From assembly GCF_007991335.1 (NCBI RefSeq), contig NZ_BJYD01000028.1:1-64000 (forward strand): a stretch of DNA of 64,000 nucleotides. The letters run 5' to 3'. Both the position numbers and the translations under genes were made by a program. Of this stretch, positions 8,526-17,355 are shown one piece after another. The stretch's first letter is position 1. The number at the start of each line of letters is the position of its first letter. Below the pieces are notes generated by a model. The model was not told where the DNA came from and made no database searches. It saw only the letters and a program-made list of their open reading frames with translations. Source of the DNA: Halobacillus faecis. Its GTDB lineage: Bacteria > Bacillota > Bacilli > Bacillales > Halobacillaceae.

Positions 8526-8936
8526 TTACCTGACAAAAATAATCCATTGAAATAAAGAACCCGCGATTTTCCCAAGAACAAGGGCCATTAAAAGAGTGAA
8601 TAGGAACCCATCCACTCCGATTCTTTTGAACAAAAGAGGAAAGACATTGAGGACTTCTGTCAGAGCAGCGGCCAGCATCCCGACAAAAATTCCATGGAAC
8701 AGCCCCCAGATGACAAGTCCGATCACAGTCATTTTCACAGGTCCATCGCCAAAAGAGAGGTAAATCCCTGCGAAAACACCAAGTATCACAGCCATTTCAT
8801 AACTGCGGAGTTTCGATTCCGAGTGACTCAATTGCATGAGCCTGGGAACGATGCCAAGGACTGTCAAAAAAGCGACGAAGCCGGTTCCGACGGCAATGCC
8901 TGCAGCAAGTCCAATGAGTACTTCAACGATCCACAT
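8526..8936 (-). CDS. spoVAB: Stage V sporulation protein AB
   Basis: SpoVAB is a small integral membrane protein of the spoVA operon, required for normal spore dipicolinic acid content; its biochemical role is not known. The 136 residues are almost entirely hydrophobic, with about four to five predicted helices beginning VEVLIGLAAGIAVGTGFVAF. The start overlaps the end of spoVAA by 14 nt, and spoVAC follows 26 nt after the stop. Length and position match B. subtilis. Confidence 0.94.
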   Translation of the reverse strand: MWIVEVLIGLAAGIAVGTGFVAFLTVLGIVPRLMQLSHSESKLRSYEMAVILGVFAGIYLSFGDGPVKMTVIGLVIWGLFHGIFVGMLAAALTEVLNVFPLLFKRIGVDGFLFTLLMALVLGKIAGSLFQWIIFVR

Positions 8937-9540
8937 CCTGTTTTTCCACCTTATTCTCTTTTATGGCCACGTAATGATCGAGGTCTTCCTGATAGTTGAA
9001 AATCTCAACCTCCATCGGGCTCGGCTCTTCATTGAAACGCTTCTGGAACCAGTGGTTAAAAAATAAAATCATTCCAATGCCAAGACCAATGGAGTACGGG
9101 ACCTGAATCCATAACGGGTGTTCCACTTCCTCCCCGGTCAACATAAAGTGTAATTTCTGTTGAACGGCCTGCATGCTCACATCATAATGGAAGTTCATGA
9201 TGGCCATCGCCGCTCCGATAAAAAGAAGGACCCATATCCCACTGATCAGTAAAGGTGATGGCTGTTTCTGGTGTTTCTCTACGTGAACCACACATTGATT
9301 CGGACCGATCAGCTCGATCTCAAGTTCCGGAAATTTCTCGATGACTTGCTCAATGATCATGAAAGAGTCGATGACGACAATGTTTTGATCCTCTTCCGTC
9401 ACTTGATGCAGGACCATCTGTTCCAAAACAGGTTTATGCCGCTTCTGCCCCGTCACACGCGCCACATCCTGTAGCCGGATCTTCGCCAAGGGCGGAACAT
9501 AGATCGATTGTTTTGTACGTATATAGACAGGAGTCGCCAA
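8923..9540 (-). CDS. spoVAA: Stage V sporulation protein AA
   Basis: SpoVAA is the first protein of the spoVA operon. It has an N-terminal soluble domain and two C-terminal membrane helices (about 100-120 and 150-170), then the conserved tail FNEEPSPMEVEIFNYQEDLD. I choose the TTG at 9540, which follows GGGGAGG and gives 205 residues, close to the B. subtilis length of 206. The longer frame from 9603 adds a non-conserved stretch that overlaps the promoter. The operon is read from a sigma-G-type promoter just upstream. Confidence 0.93.
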   Translation of the reverse strand: MATPVYIRTKQSIYVPPLAKIRLQDVARVTGQKRHKPVLEQMVLHQVTEEDQNIVVIDSFMIIEQVIEKFPELEIELIGPNQCVVHVEKHQKQPSPLLISGIWVLLFIGAAMAIMNFHYDVSMQAVQQKLHFMLTGEEVEHPLWIQVPYSIGLGIGMILFFNHWFQKRFNEEPSPMEVEIFNYQEDLDHYVAIKENKVEKQDVDR

Positions 9541-9576
9541 TCCTACCGCCTCCCCTGCGTGAATTTTTCTTAGACT

Positions 9577-9605
9577 TATTATGTGTGAGAAAAGAAAAAT
9601 CATAC
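9577..9605 (-). promoter_or_regulatory. Putative sigma-G promoter of spoVA operon
   Basis: On the minus strand CGTATG (-35) and CATAATA (-10) are separated by 17 bp. CATAATA matches the sigma-G -10 consensus CATNHTA exactly, and GTATG matches GHATR. It lies about 37 nt upstream of the TTG of spoVAA, and spoVA is known to be forespore sigma-G dependent. Confidence 0.7.
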
Positions 9606-9662
9606 GAAGAGTCCTTGAGAGTGAATGCTAATGATCGTATTGGCTTTTTGAAAAATAAAAAA

Positions 9663-9686
9663 AGCTGTACCCTTTTAGGTACAGCT
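9663..9686 (-). terminator. Terminator of spoIIA operon
   Basis: A 9-bp stem (9663-9671 with 9678-9686) is followed on the minus strand by a T-rich run. It sits directly after the sigF stop codon and separates sigF from the spoVA promoter. Confidence 0.88.
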
Positions 9687-9687
9687 C

Positions 9688-10434
9688 TCAGCTTGTATCG
9701 TTCATTGTTTCCTTCATGTCGGCGAGAATCTTCTTTTCCAACCGTGATACTTGAACTTGGGAAATGCCTAAACGCTCGGCCACTTCCGTTTGCGTTTGAT
9801 CCTTGTAATAACGCAGGTAAATGATCAGCCGCTCCCTTTTGTCCAGTTTGCTCATGACATCCTGGAGGGTCAGGTGATCGAACCAGTTGCTTTCTTCTTC
9901 GGCAATCTGGTCGACGAGGGTGATCGGATCTCCTTCATTTTCATATACCGTTTCGTAGATGGACTGAGGCGTTCGTCCAACTTCCTCCGCCTGGACGATT
10001 TCTTCCCTCGTCAGCCCGAGCGCATCGGCCAGCTCATTAACTGTCGGCGAGCGTCCATATTCCTTTAACAGCTCTTCTTTCTTGGCCCGGACCTTATGAT
10101 TCAGTTCTTTTAGACTGCGGCTTACTTTGACACTGCCATCATCACGAATGAAACGCTGGATCTCACCAATGATCATAGGGACGGCATACGTAGAAAAGCG
10201 TACATCATAACTCAAATCAAATTTATCGATCGATTTAAGCAGGCCGATACAGCCGATTTGATACAGATCATCCTGATCGTATCCACGTCTGAGATATCGC
10301 TGGACGACCGACCATACGAGACGGGTATTCTTTTCTACTAAAAAGTCCCTCGCCTCTTGATCGCCCGCCTGACTCTTTTTGATCAGTTCTTTGACATCTT
10401 TGTCGGACAGACGTTCTTTTGTCGTATCGCTCAT
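9688..10434 (-). CDS. sigF: RNA polymerase sigma-F factor
   Basis: Sigma-F is the first forespore-specific sigma factor and directs early forespore transcription. The 248-residue protein has sigma-70 region 2 with DLYQIGCIGLLKSIDKFD (about 56-73) and RFSTYAVPMIIGEIQRFIRDD. Region 3 follows, and region 4 has a C-terminal helix-turn-helix (QTEVAERLGISQVQVSRLEKK, about 214-234). It lies 10 nt after spoIIAB in the classic spoIIA operon. Its activity is held by SpoIIAB until dephosphorylated SpoIIAA releases it; this is family knowledge, supported here by the intact operon. Confidence 0.98.
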   Translation of the reverse strand: MSDTTKERLSDKDVKELIKKSQAGDQEARDFLVEKNTRLVWSVVQRYLRRGYDQDDLYQIGCIGLLKSIDKFDLSYDVRFSTYAVPMIIGEIQRFIRDDGSVKVSRSLKELNHKVRAKKEELLKEYGRSPTVNELADALGLTREEIVQAEEVGRTPQSIYETVYENEGDPITLVDQIAEEESNWFDHLTLQDVMSKLDKRERLIIYLRYYKDQTQTEVAERLGISQVQVSRLEKKILADMKETMNDTS

Positions 10435-10444
10435 AGGCGCCGCC

Positions 10445-10885
10445 TCAATTGCACAAAGCGCGGGTTGACGTTAACTGCTTCGTCATTCGGATCGTCGTTC
10501 CGACCCCGGGCTCTGAAGTAATGTCTACGCGATCCATGAAATTTTCCATGATGGTAAAACCCATTCCCGAGCGTTCCCATTCCGGTTTCGACGTGTAGAG
10601 CGGTTCTTTGGCAATCTCGATATTCTCAATCCCCTGACCGCGATCCTGGATGATCAGTTCGATTTCACCGTCATCAATGGCACAAGTAAGCATGACTTTC
10701 TCATCGCTTTTCTCTTCATAGCCATGAATGATGGCATTTGTAACGGCTTCAGAGACGACGGTCTTAATATCCGTCAACTCCTCCATCGTTGGATTGATTT
10801 GGCTTACAAAAGCAGCAACAGATACACGGGCCAGCGATTCATTTTCACTCACACTCGTAAATTCCAGCGTCATTTCATTTCGCAT
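10445..10885 (-). CDS. spoIIAB: Anti-sigma-F factor and SpoIIAA kinase
   Basis: SpoIIAB is a GHKL-type kinase that binds and inhibits sigma-F and phosphorylates SpoIIAA. The 146 residues equal the B. subtilis length. The ATP-binding N box [11 protein letters not shown] (about 46-56), G1 box DRGQGI (about 81-86) and G2 box GMGFTIM (about 107-113) are intact. The gene overlaps spoIIAA by 16 nt and precedes sigF by 10 nt, so the three are translated as a unit. GGGGGTGG lies upstream of the ATG. Confidence 0.98.
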   Translation of the reverse strand: MRNEMTLEFTSVSENESLARVSVAAFVSQINPTMEELTDIKTVVSEAVTNAIIHGYEEKSDEKVMLTCAIDDGEIELIIQDRGQGIENIEIAKEPLYTSKPEWERSGMGFTIMENFMDRVDITSEPGVGTTIRMTKQLTSTRALCN

Positions 10886-11235
10886 GATGCCACCCCCAAC
10901 ATCTCAAGCGCGGATGCCTCATCATCCACGAGCTTCATGATTTTGAACATTCCCGACATATCAAACAATCTCCGAACCTCAGGCGAAATCGAACAAAGCA
11001 CCATTTCATTCCCTTTTGCTTGTACCTCTTTATAACGACCGAGCATCACACCAAGGCCTGAACTATCCATGAAGGACAATTTTTGTAAATTGACAATCAC
11101 ATGTTCGACACCGTTGTTCGCGAGCTCCTTCTGCCAAGCTTCCCGAAGCGTTGTAGCTTCATGGTGATCCAGCTCCCCATTTAATCGGACGAGCAAAACA
11201 TTCTCTCTGACAGCAAAATTAACTTGAAGACTCAA
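10870..11235 (-). CDS. spoIIAA: Anti-sigma-F factor antagonist
   Basis: SpoIIAA is the STAS-domain anti-anti-sigma factor that frees sigma-F from SpoIIAB. The phosphorylation site is in FMDSSGLG (about residues 56-63). The C-terminal region [16 protein letters not shown] also matches the family. I choose the TTG at 11235, which follows AGGAGG at good spacing and gives 121 residues, near the usual 117. The in-frame extension to 11268 lacks a ribosome binding site. It is the promoter-proximal gene of spoIIA and overlaps spoIIAB. Confidence 0.97.
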   Translation of the reverse strand: MSLQVNFAVRENVLLVRLNGELDHHEATTLREAWQKELANNGVEHVIVNLQKLSFMDSSGLGVMLGRYKEVQAKGNEMVLCSISPEVRRLFDMSGMFKIMKLVDDEASALEMLGVASCEMK

Positions 11236-11275
11236 GTGAATTACCTCCTCTGACTTTATAAGAGTCACTATGTCT

Positions 11276-11303
11276 TTTCGTACTTTTCGCTGTCATTTCC
11301 TGC
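11276..11303 (-). promoter_or_regulatory. Putative sigma-H promoter of spoIIA
   Basis: On the minus strand GCAGGAAAT matches the sigma-H -35 consensus RNAGGAWWW exactly. A -10-like TACGAAA (consensus RNNGAAT, imperfect) follows after 12 bp. It lies about 40 nt upstream of the spoIIAA start, and spoIIA is sigma-H dependent in B. subtilis. Confidence 0.6.
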
Positions 11304-11329
11304 TCAAAAACATAACTAGTGAGAAAATG

Positions 11330-12505
11330 CTAAAACCTCTGAAAGCTCGTCAAATTCTTCCAAGACCGCTGCCATAGAGCAGGGAATCCCGCTTTCTCCA
11401 CGGTTTCAGATGTTTCCAAACGGACTTTAGCGACTTCCTGATCTCCATTCTTCACGATCACCCATCCCATATGCGCGCCTTTTTCCAATGGAAGGTCTGA
11501 CTTTTCCGCTACTTTCAGTTCTGTCTCATATTTGCTCTTTTTGTCATTTTTCTTCTTCAAAACAACGACATCTTTTTCTGGAGAAAGGTTCAACTCCAGA
11601 GGCTTCCCTCTTGTGATTTTCATTGTTTTCATCGTGTCGTCCTTCGAATAAAGTTTGACCCCTTCATATTGACTGAACCCGTAATCCAGTAAACTCGTCA
11701 CATCTGAATTCCTCATTTTCGGATTTTCTGCACCCATGACTACGGCAATCATATGCATATCATCACGCTTGGCTGAAGCGGTAAGGCAATATTTTGCTTC
11801 GTTCGTATAACCCGTTTTCAATCCGTCCATTCCGGGATAGTTTTTGATCAGCTTGTTTGTGTTGACTAGCCAAAATTCATTTTCCTGTCCCTTACGTAAA
11901 TAATCGTCGTAAATCTTCGTATAGTTCGTCACTTCATCATGAAGCAATAATTCTCTTGCCATTACAGCCATGTCATGAGCCGTACTATAATGATCTTCAG
12001 CCGGAAGACCGGTCGGGTTTTGGAATTGTGTATTTTTCAAACCCAAGTCTTTCGCCTTTTGGTTCATCTGAGCGACAAACTCTTTTTCACTCCCAGCGAT
12101 TCGTTCAGCCATAGCGACACTCGCATCATTGCCCGAAGCTACCGCAATCCCTTTCAGTAAATCTTCGACCGTCATCTCTTCACCGGCCTCAAGGAAGATT
12201 TGAGAACCTCCCATGGACGCCGCATGTTCACTGATGCGGACCGTTTCATCTAGTTTAATGCCGCCTTTATCGAGTTCTTCCATGATTAACAACAGCGTCA
12301 TGACCTTCGTCATACTCGCAGGGGGCAGCTTTTTATTTGAATCCTTATCATAAAGCGTCATCCCGCTGTTCTTTTCCATCAATATCGCGGACTTCGCCGA
12401 ATTGACGATCTCTGTTGACTCCCTTTCTTCTGCAAAAGTCATGTTTACCGGAAAAAGTGAGACAACTAAACAAAGAGCGAGACACACACCCATCATTTTT
12501 TTCAT
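11330..12505 (-). CDS. dacF: D-alanyl-D-alanine carboxypeptidase DacF
   Basis: DacF is a low-molecular-weight penicillin-binding protein made during sporulation that trims the terminal D-Ala of cortex stem peptides. The protein has an N-terminal signal peptide (MKKMMGVCLALCLVVSLFP then ...TFA, cut near residue 25). The three active-site motifs are PASMTK (SxxK, about residue 64), SGN (about 125) and KTGYT (about 230). A C-terminal PBP5-like domain and tail complete it. ATG 12505 follows GGGAGG by eight bases, giving 391 residues; the TTG six bases earlier is too close to that site. It lies directly upstream of spoIIA as in B. subtilis. Confidence 0.95.
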   Translation of the reverse strand: MKKMMGVCLALCLVVSLFPVNMTFAEERESTEIVNSAKSAILMEKNSGMTLYDKDSNKKLPPASMTKVMTLLLIMEELDKGGIKLDETVRISEHAASMGGSQIFLEAGEEMTVEDLLKGIAVASGNDASVAMAERIAGSEKEFVAQMNQKAKDLGLKNTQFQNPTGLPAEDHYSTAHDMAVMARELLLHDEVTNYTKIYDDYLRKGQENEFWLVNTNKLIKNYPGMDGLKTGYTNEAKYCLTASAKRDDMHMIAVVMGAENPKMRNSDVTSLLDYGFSQYEGVKLYSKDDTMKTMKITRGKPLELNLSPEKDVVVLKKKNDKKSKYETELKVAEKSDLPLEKGAHMGWVIVKNGDQEVAKVRLETSETVEKAGFPALWQRSWKNLTSFQRF

Positions 12506-12599
12506 AACCAAAACCTCCCATTGCTTTAAGTGACCCTAGCATTCCCTTACCATCATCTTCTATACATAATGCACCACTAGGTATTCAACAATATGGCAG

Positions 12600-12860
12600 G
12601 TTTGTGTAAGACTCGTTTTCGAGACTTCGCGGGAATTTAGGGGCTCCGGGAAAAGGTTCGCTCCGCCCCTTTACCACACGAGGTTCTCGAAATCGCTCTA
12701 GCATTAACCTGGCGAGTTCTAATGAAGAGCTGCTCACCCACTCCATTTTAAAGTCGTTTTAACCAAAGTTCCTGCGAGAATAAAGCGAAGAAGCAGGGTC
12801 TGGGAAACGTCCGCATGAAAAGGGAATGGAGACACGAACGAGTGTGTTTTTCTACTGACT
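12600..12860 (+). repeat. Intergenic gap holding degraded repeat, copy B
   Basis: The roughly 540-bp gap between dacF and the HIT gene holds no convincing gene. It contains actcgttttcgagacttcgc and ggttctcgaaatcg (12610-12695), the latter shared with the copy at 34.9-35.05 kb. A second segment with tcctgcgagaa (12768-12790) resembles the tcctgcgggaa in the copy at 24.26 kb. It looks like a decayed member of the interspersed repeat family. Confidence 0.5.
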
Positions 12861-13048
12861 GATCCAAAACACTGCAAATCGTCGTTCCCCTGCCCCCGTA
12901 TCCATGGCCAGAAAGTGTCATTCATTATTTAACTAGACAAGGCTTTCTTTTTCCTCGCAGCCCCCACCCACTCAAACAAATGTCTCAATACTGAGTCATA
13001 TACAAGCGGTAGCGTTATTGGAAAAAAACAGGACAGGAGAGCAACAAA

Positions 13049-13075
13049 AAAACACGACCTAAATAGTCGTGTTTT
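13049..13075 (-). terminator. Terminator of HIT gene
   Basis: A 10-bp perfect stem (13049-13058 with 13066-13075), loop of seven, followed on the minus strand by T-rich sequence. It overlaps the stop codon of the HIT gene. Confidence 0.85.
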
Positions 13076-13460
13076 AGATGTGGCGTTTGTTTTCTTCTTG
13101 TTTGAGCCAGTGGCGGATGCCTTTACCTGCGTGGGGTTCGTCTTGGAAACGGGGGATGATGTGCATGTGAGCGTGGAAAATATGCTGCCCGCCGGTTTCG
13201 TAACAATTGTAACCAATGTTGTAGCCGTCTGGTTGAAGCGTGTCATCCAGCCATTCTTTGACCTGTTGGATCATCTCTTGGGTATCCATCCACTCTTCTT
13301 TCGAAAGGTCGAACACCGTTGTTTTATGTGATTTGGGGACAATCAACCCTGATCCTTTTAAAATACGCTGGTCTTTTTGAACGAAGTAGCAGGAATTGTT
13401 CTCAAATATGATTTTCTGCTGTTCATCCGCTTCTGGTGAGCATAATATGCATTGATCCAT
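13074..13460 (-). CDS. HIT family nucleotide-binding hydrolase
   Basis: HIT proteins hydrolyse or transfer nucleotides from dinucleotide polyphosphates or nucleoside phosphoramidates. The HIT triad is seen as QHIFHAHMHIIPR (about residues 94-106), and an N-terminal C-x-x-C (CILC, residues 4-7) suggests a zinc site. I start at ATG 13460, which has AGGGAGGGG upstream and gives 128 residues. The open frame continues upstream without a stop, but that part belongs to a separate small membrane protein. The exact substrate is unknown. Confidence 0.88.
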   Translation of the reverse strand: MDQCILCSPEADEQQKIIFENNSCYFVQKDQRILKGSGLIVPKSHKTTVFDLSKEEWMDTQEMIQQVKEWLDDTLQPDGYNIGYNCYETGGQHIFHAHMHIIPRFQDEPHAGKGIRHWLKQEENKRHI

Positions 13461-13473
13461 GTGGTTCCCCTCC

Positions 13474-13710
13474 CTATGTAATGGGTATGAAACTTTCAAT
13501 GAAGTAAAAGCCATCATAGAGGAAACAACAAGAAAGATCGTTCCTCTGATGACGTGATCGTCTCTTAAATAGTGAATTCCCGTGAAAAAATATAAAAAGA
13601 GCCAACACAAGTGCTACGAGATCAAAGCTTACATTTAATGATAAAAACCAATTGGAAAAAGCAAGGATAAGAGCGGCTATCGCAACAAGCATCTCCAAAA
13701 ACCGATTCAT
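13474..13710 (-). pseudogene. Small membrane protein, probably frameshifted
   Basis: The start has GGGGGGAAAC before ATG and begins with two hydrophobic spans (MNRFLEMLVAIAALILAF and ALVLALFIFF). After a run of six T on the minus strand (about 13585) the frame turns into polar, unmembrane-like sequence. The next frame instead reads FTGIHYLRDDHVIRGTIF and a good third membrane span. Joining the frames by removing one T would give a three-span protein resembling the DUF3953 type. That second frame has no stop before the HIT start, so the gene would also need another change. It may be a decayed gene, or a sequencing error in the T run. Confidence 0.5.
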
Positions 13711-13825
13711 GTTTCCCCCCTTCTATAAGAATAATATCATGAACCGCCCGGCATATGAATGTCCATTCCCCCCTTGGCATCCTCTTACTCCTCTCATTAT
13801 AAAACCCATGCCTGGTTAGACAAAA

Positions 13826-13860
13826 AAGCGAACCAGCCCACTACTGTAGACGGTTCGCTT
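13826..13860 (-). terminator. Terminator of pdp
   Basis: A 9-bp stem (13826-13834 with 13852-13860) has a T run on its minus-strand 3' side. It lies 20 nt after the pdp stop. Confidence 0.75.
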
Positions 13861-13879
13861 CTTTTCTCAATGAAAATTC

Positions 13880-15181
13880 TTATTTTATGATGTTATGGAT
13901 CAGTGTCGGTTTTTCGACTTTTTCACCAGAAATCGTGTAGGCTTCCTTCACTTTCTGGATAGAATCATCCGGCTGCTCATCATCACTGATCAAGACGACA
14001 AGCGCTTCGCCGGCTTTGACTGGATCGCCGATTTTCTTCTTAAGGCTGATTCCGACGCCGTGATTGATTTCATCTTCTTTCGTTGCACGGCCGGCTCCGA
14101 GATACATAGCAGCTATACCGATCGATTCTGCATCAATAGCAGATACGTAGCCATCCTGATCTGCCGTGACTTCGATTTCATGAGCCGCTCTAGGTAGACG
14201 ATCAAGATCATCAATCATAGAAACGTCTCCACCTTGGGCTTCAATCAATGTGCGCAGGGACTGGAAGGCTTTCCCGTTCTCGATATTGGCTTCGATTGCT
14301 TTGTAAGCTTCTTCGTAAGTAGAGAATTTCTCAGCAAGCACAGCCATATGGGAAGCGATTTCAAGGGAAAGCAAACGCAAGTCTTCTACATTCTTCCCTT
14401 GTAGAATTTCTGCTGCTTCTTTGATTTCGTTCGCATTTCCTACTTCATACCCTAGAGGCTGATTCATATCACTAATGACAGCTACCGTGTTACGTCCGAG
14501 GTTATTTCCGATATTCACCATCTCACGAGCAAGGGCTTCAGAGTCTTTAAGCGTTTTCATAAAGGCTCCAGAACCTGTTTTCACATCTAGCACGATGCTG
14601 TCTGCTCCTGATGCGATTTTTTTACTCATGATGGAACCAGCGATCAATGGCAAGGAGTTTACGGTACCTGTCACGTCTCTCAGTGCATAAAGCTTTTTGT
14701 CTGCAGGGGCAAGGTTTCCGGTTTGACCTGCAACCGCAAGCTTGTGGGTATTCACATTCTCGATGAATTTTTCTTTCGTCATTTCGATTTCAAGGCCTTT
14801 GATGGACTCTAATTTATCAAGCGTTCCACCTGTATGTCCAAGTCCACGCCCGGACATTTTTGCAACGGGGATGCCGACAGAAGCGACTAATGGTCCTACG
14901 ATGAATGTTACTTTATCACCTACACCACCTGTAGAGTGCTTATCCACTTTTTTACCTTCAATCGCAGAAAGGTCAATGGTTTCTCCAGAGTCTACCATCG
15001 CTTGCGTCAATGTGGCTGTTTCTTCGGCGGTCATGCCTTGGAAGTAAATCGCCATTGTGAAGGCTGAAGCTTGATAATCAGGGATTTCACCTTTGGTATA
15101 ACCTTCAACGAAGAATTCAATCTCTTCTTTTGTCAATTCCCCGCCATCACGTTTTTTTACAATAATGTCGTACATTCTCAT
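13880..15181 (-). CDS. pdp: Pyrimidine-nucleoside phosphorylase
   Basis: The enzyme cleaves thymidine and uridine (and deoxyuridine) with phosphate to base and (deoxy)ribose-1-phosphate. Family motifs are [12 protein letters not shown] (about 81-92), [17 protein letters not shown] (about 110-126) and KTGSGAFM (about 200). The start is ATG 15181 with AAAGGGTG upstream, giving 433 residues, as in B. subtilis Pdp. It is the last gene of a drm-pupG-pdp group, so pentose phosphate made here can be passed to the phosphopentomutase encoded two genes upstream. Confidence 0.96.
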   Translation of the reverse strand: MRMYDIIVKKRDGGELTKEEIEFFVEGYTKGEIPDYQASAFTMAIYFQGMTAEETATLTQAMVDSGETIDLSAIEGKKVDKHSTGGVGDKVTFIVGPLVASVGIPVAKMSGRGLGHTGGTLDKLESIKGLEIEMTKEKFIENVNTHKLAVAGQTGNLAPADKKLYALRDVTGTVNSLPLIAGSIMSKKIASGADSIVLDVKTGSGAFMKTLKDSEALAREMVNIGNNLGRNTVAVISDMNQPLGYEVGNANEIKEAAEILQGKNVEDLRLLSLEIASHMAVLAEKFSTYEEAYKAIEANIENGKAFQSLRTLIEAQGGDVSMIDDLDRLPRAAHEIEVTADQDGYVSAIDAESIGIAAMYLGAGRATKEDEINHGVGISLKKKIGDPVKAGEALVVLISDDEQPDDSIQKVKEAYTISGEKVEKPTLIHNIIK

Positions 15182-15211
15182 CTCGATCACCCTTTACTTA
15201 AAATTTAAGTG

Positions 15212-15238
15212 AGAAAGCGTCTCTTAGGGACGCTTTCT
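15212..15238 (+). other. Intergenic stem-loop with plus-strand T run
   Basis: A 10-bp hairpin (about 15212-15221 with 15229-15238) lies between pupG and pdp. The uridine run (seven T at 15238-15244) is on its plus-strand 3' side, opposite to the transcription of the flanking genes, although the hairpin itself would form in the minus-strand mRNA. Confidence 0.55.
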
Positions 15239-15242
15239 TTTT

Positions 15243-16064
15243 TTATGCTGGTAATGTTTTTAAAAGCTCTTTTACGAATCCTAGGAAATCCTCACGCACT
15301 TGAGCCGTCGTTTCGATGACTTCATCATGGGTAAGCGGCTGATCTAAGATTCCGGCAGCCATATTGGAAATACAAGAGATCCCTAGCACCCGAATGCCTG
15401 CGTGGTTCGCCACCATCACTTCTGGCACCGTGGACATTCCGACAGCATCTCCGCCGAGTGTACGCAGCATACGTACTTCTGCACCTGTCTCATAAGCAGG
15501 TCCTGTGTTTCCTACATAAACCCCTTCCTGTACCTGAAGGTTCAAACGCTCCGCTGACTGCTTCGCGTGATCGATCAAGGCACGATCATACGCTTCAGAC
15601 ATATCTGGGAAACGAGGGCCAAGATCTTCATCATTCGGTCCGATCAGCGGGCTGTCTCCCATATTGTTGATATGGTCGGTAATGATCATCAAGTTGCCCG
15701 GTTTGAACGTTTCATTGATGCCGCCCGCAGCGTTGGTCACGAAGAGTGTTTCCACACCAAGTGCTTTCATGACACGGACAGGGAAAGTCACCTGTTTCAT
15801 ATCGTAACCTTCATAATAGTGGAAACGCCCCTGCATCGCGATCACTTGTCGCCCTTCTAATTCACCAACAACCAGCTGCCCTTTATGTCCGGAAACCGTG
15901 GATTCAGGAAAGTGCGGGATTTCTGTATAGGGAATGGTGGTCGGATTTTGAATTTCCTCGGCAAGTACACCCAGGCCTGATCCTAGAATCAGTCCGACAC
16001 TTGGTTCATGAGTCAATTTCCCTTGGATAAATTGAGCTGCTTCTTTTACTTGTGTTTGGTTCAT
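15243..16064 (-). CDS. pupG: Purine-nucleoside phosphorylase (type I)
   Basis: PupG cleaves guanosine and inosine (and deoxy forms) phosphorolytically to base and pentose-1-phosphate. The 273-residue sequence has phosphate-binding [13 protein letters not shown] (about 25-37), [35 protein letters not shown] (about 112-122) and [20 protein letters not shown]. These match trimeric PNP-I of the B. subtilis PupG type (271 residues). It follows drm by 15 nt, forming the known drm-pupG pair. Confidence 0.96.
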   Translation of the reverse strand: MNQTQVKEAAQFIQGKLTHEPSVGLILGSGLGVLAEEIQNPTTIPYTEIPHFPESTVSGHKGQLVVGELEGRQVIAMQGRFHYYEGYDMKQVTFPVRVMKALGVETLFVTNAAGGINETFKPGNLMIITDHINNMGDSPLIGPNDEDLGPRFPDMSEAYDRALIDHAKQSAERLNLQVQEGVYVGNTGPAYETGAEVRMLRTLGGDAVGMSTVPEVMVANHAGIRVLGISCISNMAAGILDQPLTHDEVIETTAQVREDFLGFVKELLKTLPA

Positions 16065-16079
16065 ATTGTTTCTCCTCCC

Positions 16080-17258
16080 TTATTGAATATCTTTCAAAAA
16101 GCTCTTGCCATGTTCAGGCATTTGGATTGAGAAGTTTTCAGAAACGGTGGCGCCAATATCCGCAAACGTTTGGCGCTGGTCGAGTTCTTGCCCTTCTTTG
16201 ATGCCGTTGTGATAGACAATCAATGGAACAAGTTCACGTGTGTGGTCTGTGCCATGATGTACAGGATCATTGCCGTGGTCTGCCGTGATGATCAATAAAT
16301 CATCATCGTTCATTTTTTCCAGCACTTCAGGCAGGCGCGCATCATATTCCTGCAGCGCTTCCCCGTACCCTTGAGGATCACGACGGTGGCCATATTTGGC
16401 ATCGAAATCGACAAGATTCAAAAAGCTCATACCGGTGAAATCTTTATCCAGTGTCTTCACCAGCTGATCCATCCCATCCATATTGTCTTTCGTTCGGATC
16501 GCTTCTGTTACACCTTCTCCGTCATAAATATCGGAGATTTTACCGATAGCGACAACATCGAGTCCTTCATCTGCCATCTCATTCATGACTGTGCGTCCGA
16601 ATGGCTTCAAGGCATAGTCATGACGATTGGATGTACGTTCAAAGGCTCCTGGTTCCCCGATGAACGGGCGGGCGATGACGCGTCCGACCATGTATTTCTC
16701 ATCTTTCGTGATTTCACGGCAGAACTCACAAATTTCATAAAGCTCTTCCGGTGGAATGACATCTTCATGGGCAGCAATCTGCAAGACAGAATCGGCAGAC
16801 GTGTAAATGATCAAATCTCCCGTTTCCATATGATGCTCCCCTAATTCCTTAAGGATCTCCGTCCCTGAGGCCGGTTTATTTCCAACAATGCCACGACCGG
16901 TCTTTTCTTTGATCTGATCGAGCAGCTCATCTGGAAAGCCGTCCGGGAATGTACGGAAAGGCTGGTCGATATAAAGACCCATGATTTCCCAGTGGCCCGT
17001 CATCGTATCTTTACCGTTCGAGGCTTCCACCATCGTTGTGTAATGCGCTTTCGGCTTATCTGCCTTGTCTATTCCCTGGATCTGTCTGATATTGCTGAGG
17101 CCGAGCGATCCCATATGCGGCATGTCCAACCCGTTCATATGTTCTGCGATATGCCCCAGGGTGTGAGCTCCTTTATCATCGAATTTTTCTGCGTCCGGAG
17201 CTTCTCCTATCCCTACAGAGTCCATAACTACTAAAAATACACGTTTGAATGAATTCAT
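16080..17258 (-). CDS. drm: Phosphopentomutase
   Basis: The enzyme (also called DeoB) interconverts (deoxy)ribose-1-phosphate and 5-phosphate and links nucleoside breakdown to central metabolism. It belongs to the alkaline phosphatase superfamily. Motifs are [13 protein letters not shown] (metal Asp, about 11-23), [13 protein letters not shown] with the phosphorylated Thr (about 85-97), and ITADHGNDP (about 327-335). ATG 17258 follows GGAGGGATC and gives 392 residues; the adjoining TTG is a poorer start. It is the first gene of the salvage cluster. Confidence 0.97.
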   Translation of the reverse strand: MNSFKRVFLVVMDSVGIGEAPDAEKFDDKGAHTLGHIAEHMNGLDMPHMGSLGLSNIRQIQGIDKADKPKAHYTTMVEASNGKDTMTGHWEIMGLYIDQPFRTFPDGFPDELLDQIKEKTGRGIVGNKPASGTEILKELGEHHMETGDLIIYTSADSVLQIAAHEDVIPPEELYEICEFCREITKDEKYMVGRVIARPFIGEPGAFERTSNRHDYALKPFGRTVMNEMADEGLDVVAIGKISDIYDGEGVTEAIRTKDNMDGMDQLVKTLDKDFTGMSFLNLVDFDAKYGHRRDPQGYGEALQEYDARLPEVLEKMNDDDLLIITADHGNDPVHHGTDHTRELVPLIVYHNGIKEGQELDQRQTFADIGATVSENFSIQMPEHGKSFLKDIQ

Positions 17259-17355
17259 CAAAGATCCCTCCTAATGTTTAATTTCCCAAATTCGTGAAAA
17301 ACTACCCCACATTCTTAAGATGTAGGATGTCAGACAACTAAAAATGCAAAAGAGT

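Noticed and set aside
11236-11268. Longer N-terminus for SpoIIAA
   Set aside because: No ribosome binding site; TTG at 11235 gives the usual length and a good site.
12506-12600. Forespore promoter for dacF
   Set aside because: GTATA and GGGAATGCTA resemble sigma-F elements but the spacing of 14 bp is too short, so I do not claim it.
12734-12925. 63-codon minus-strand frame after dacF
   Set aside because: No ribosome binding site and it lies in the degraded repeat region.
13074-13610. HIT protein with an N-terminal membrane extension
   Set aside because: The frame is open upstream, but a strong ribosome binding site marks the start at 13460 and HIT proteins of this type have no membrane segment.
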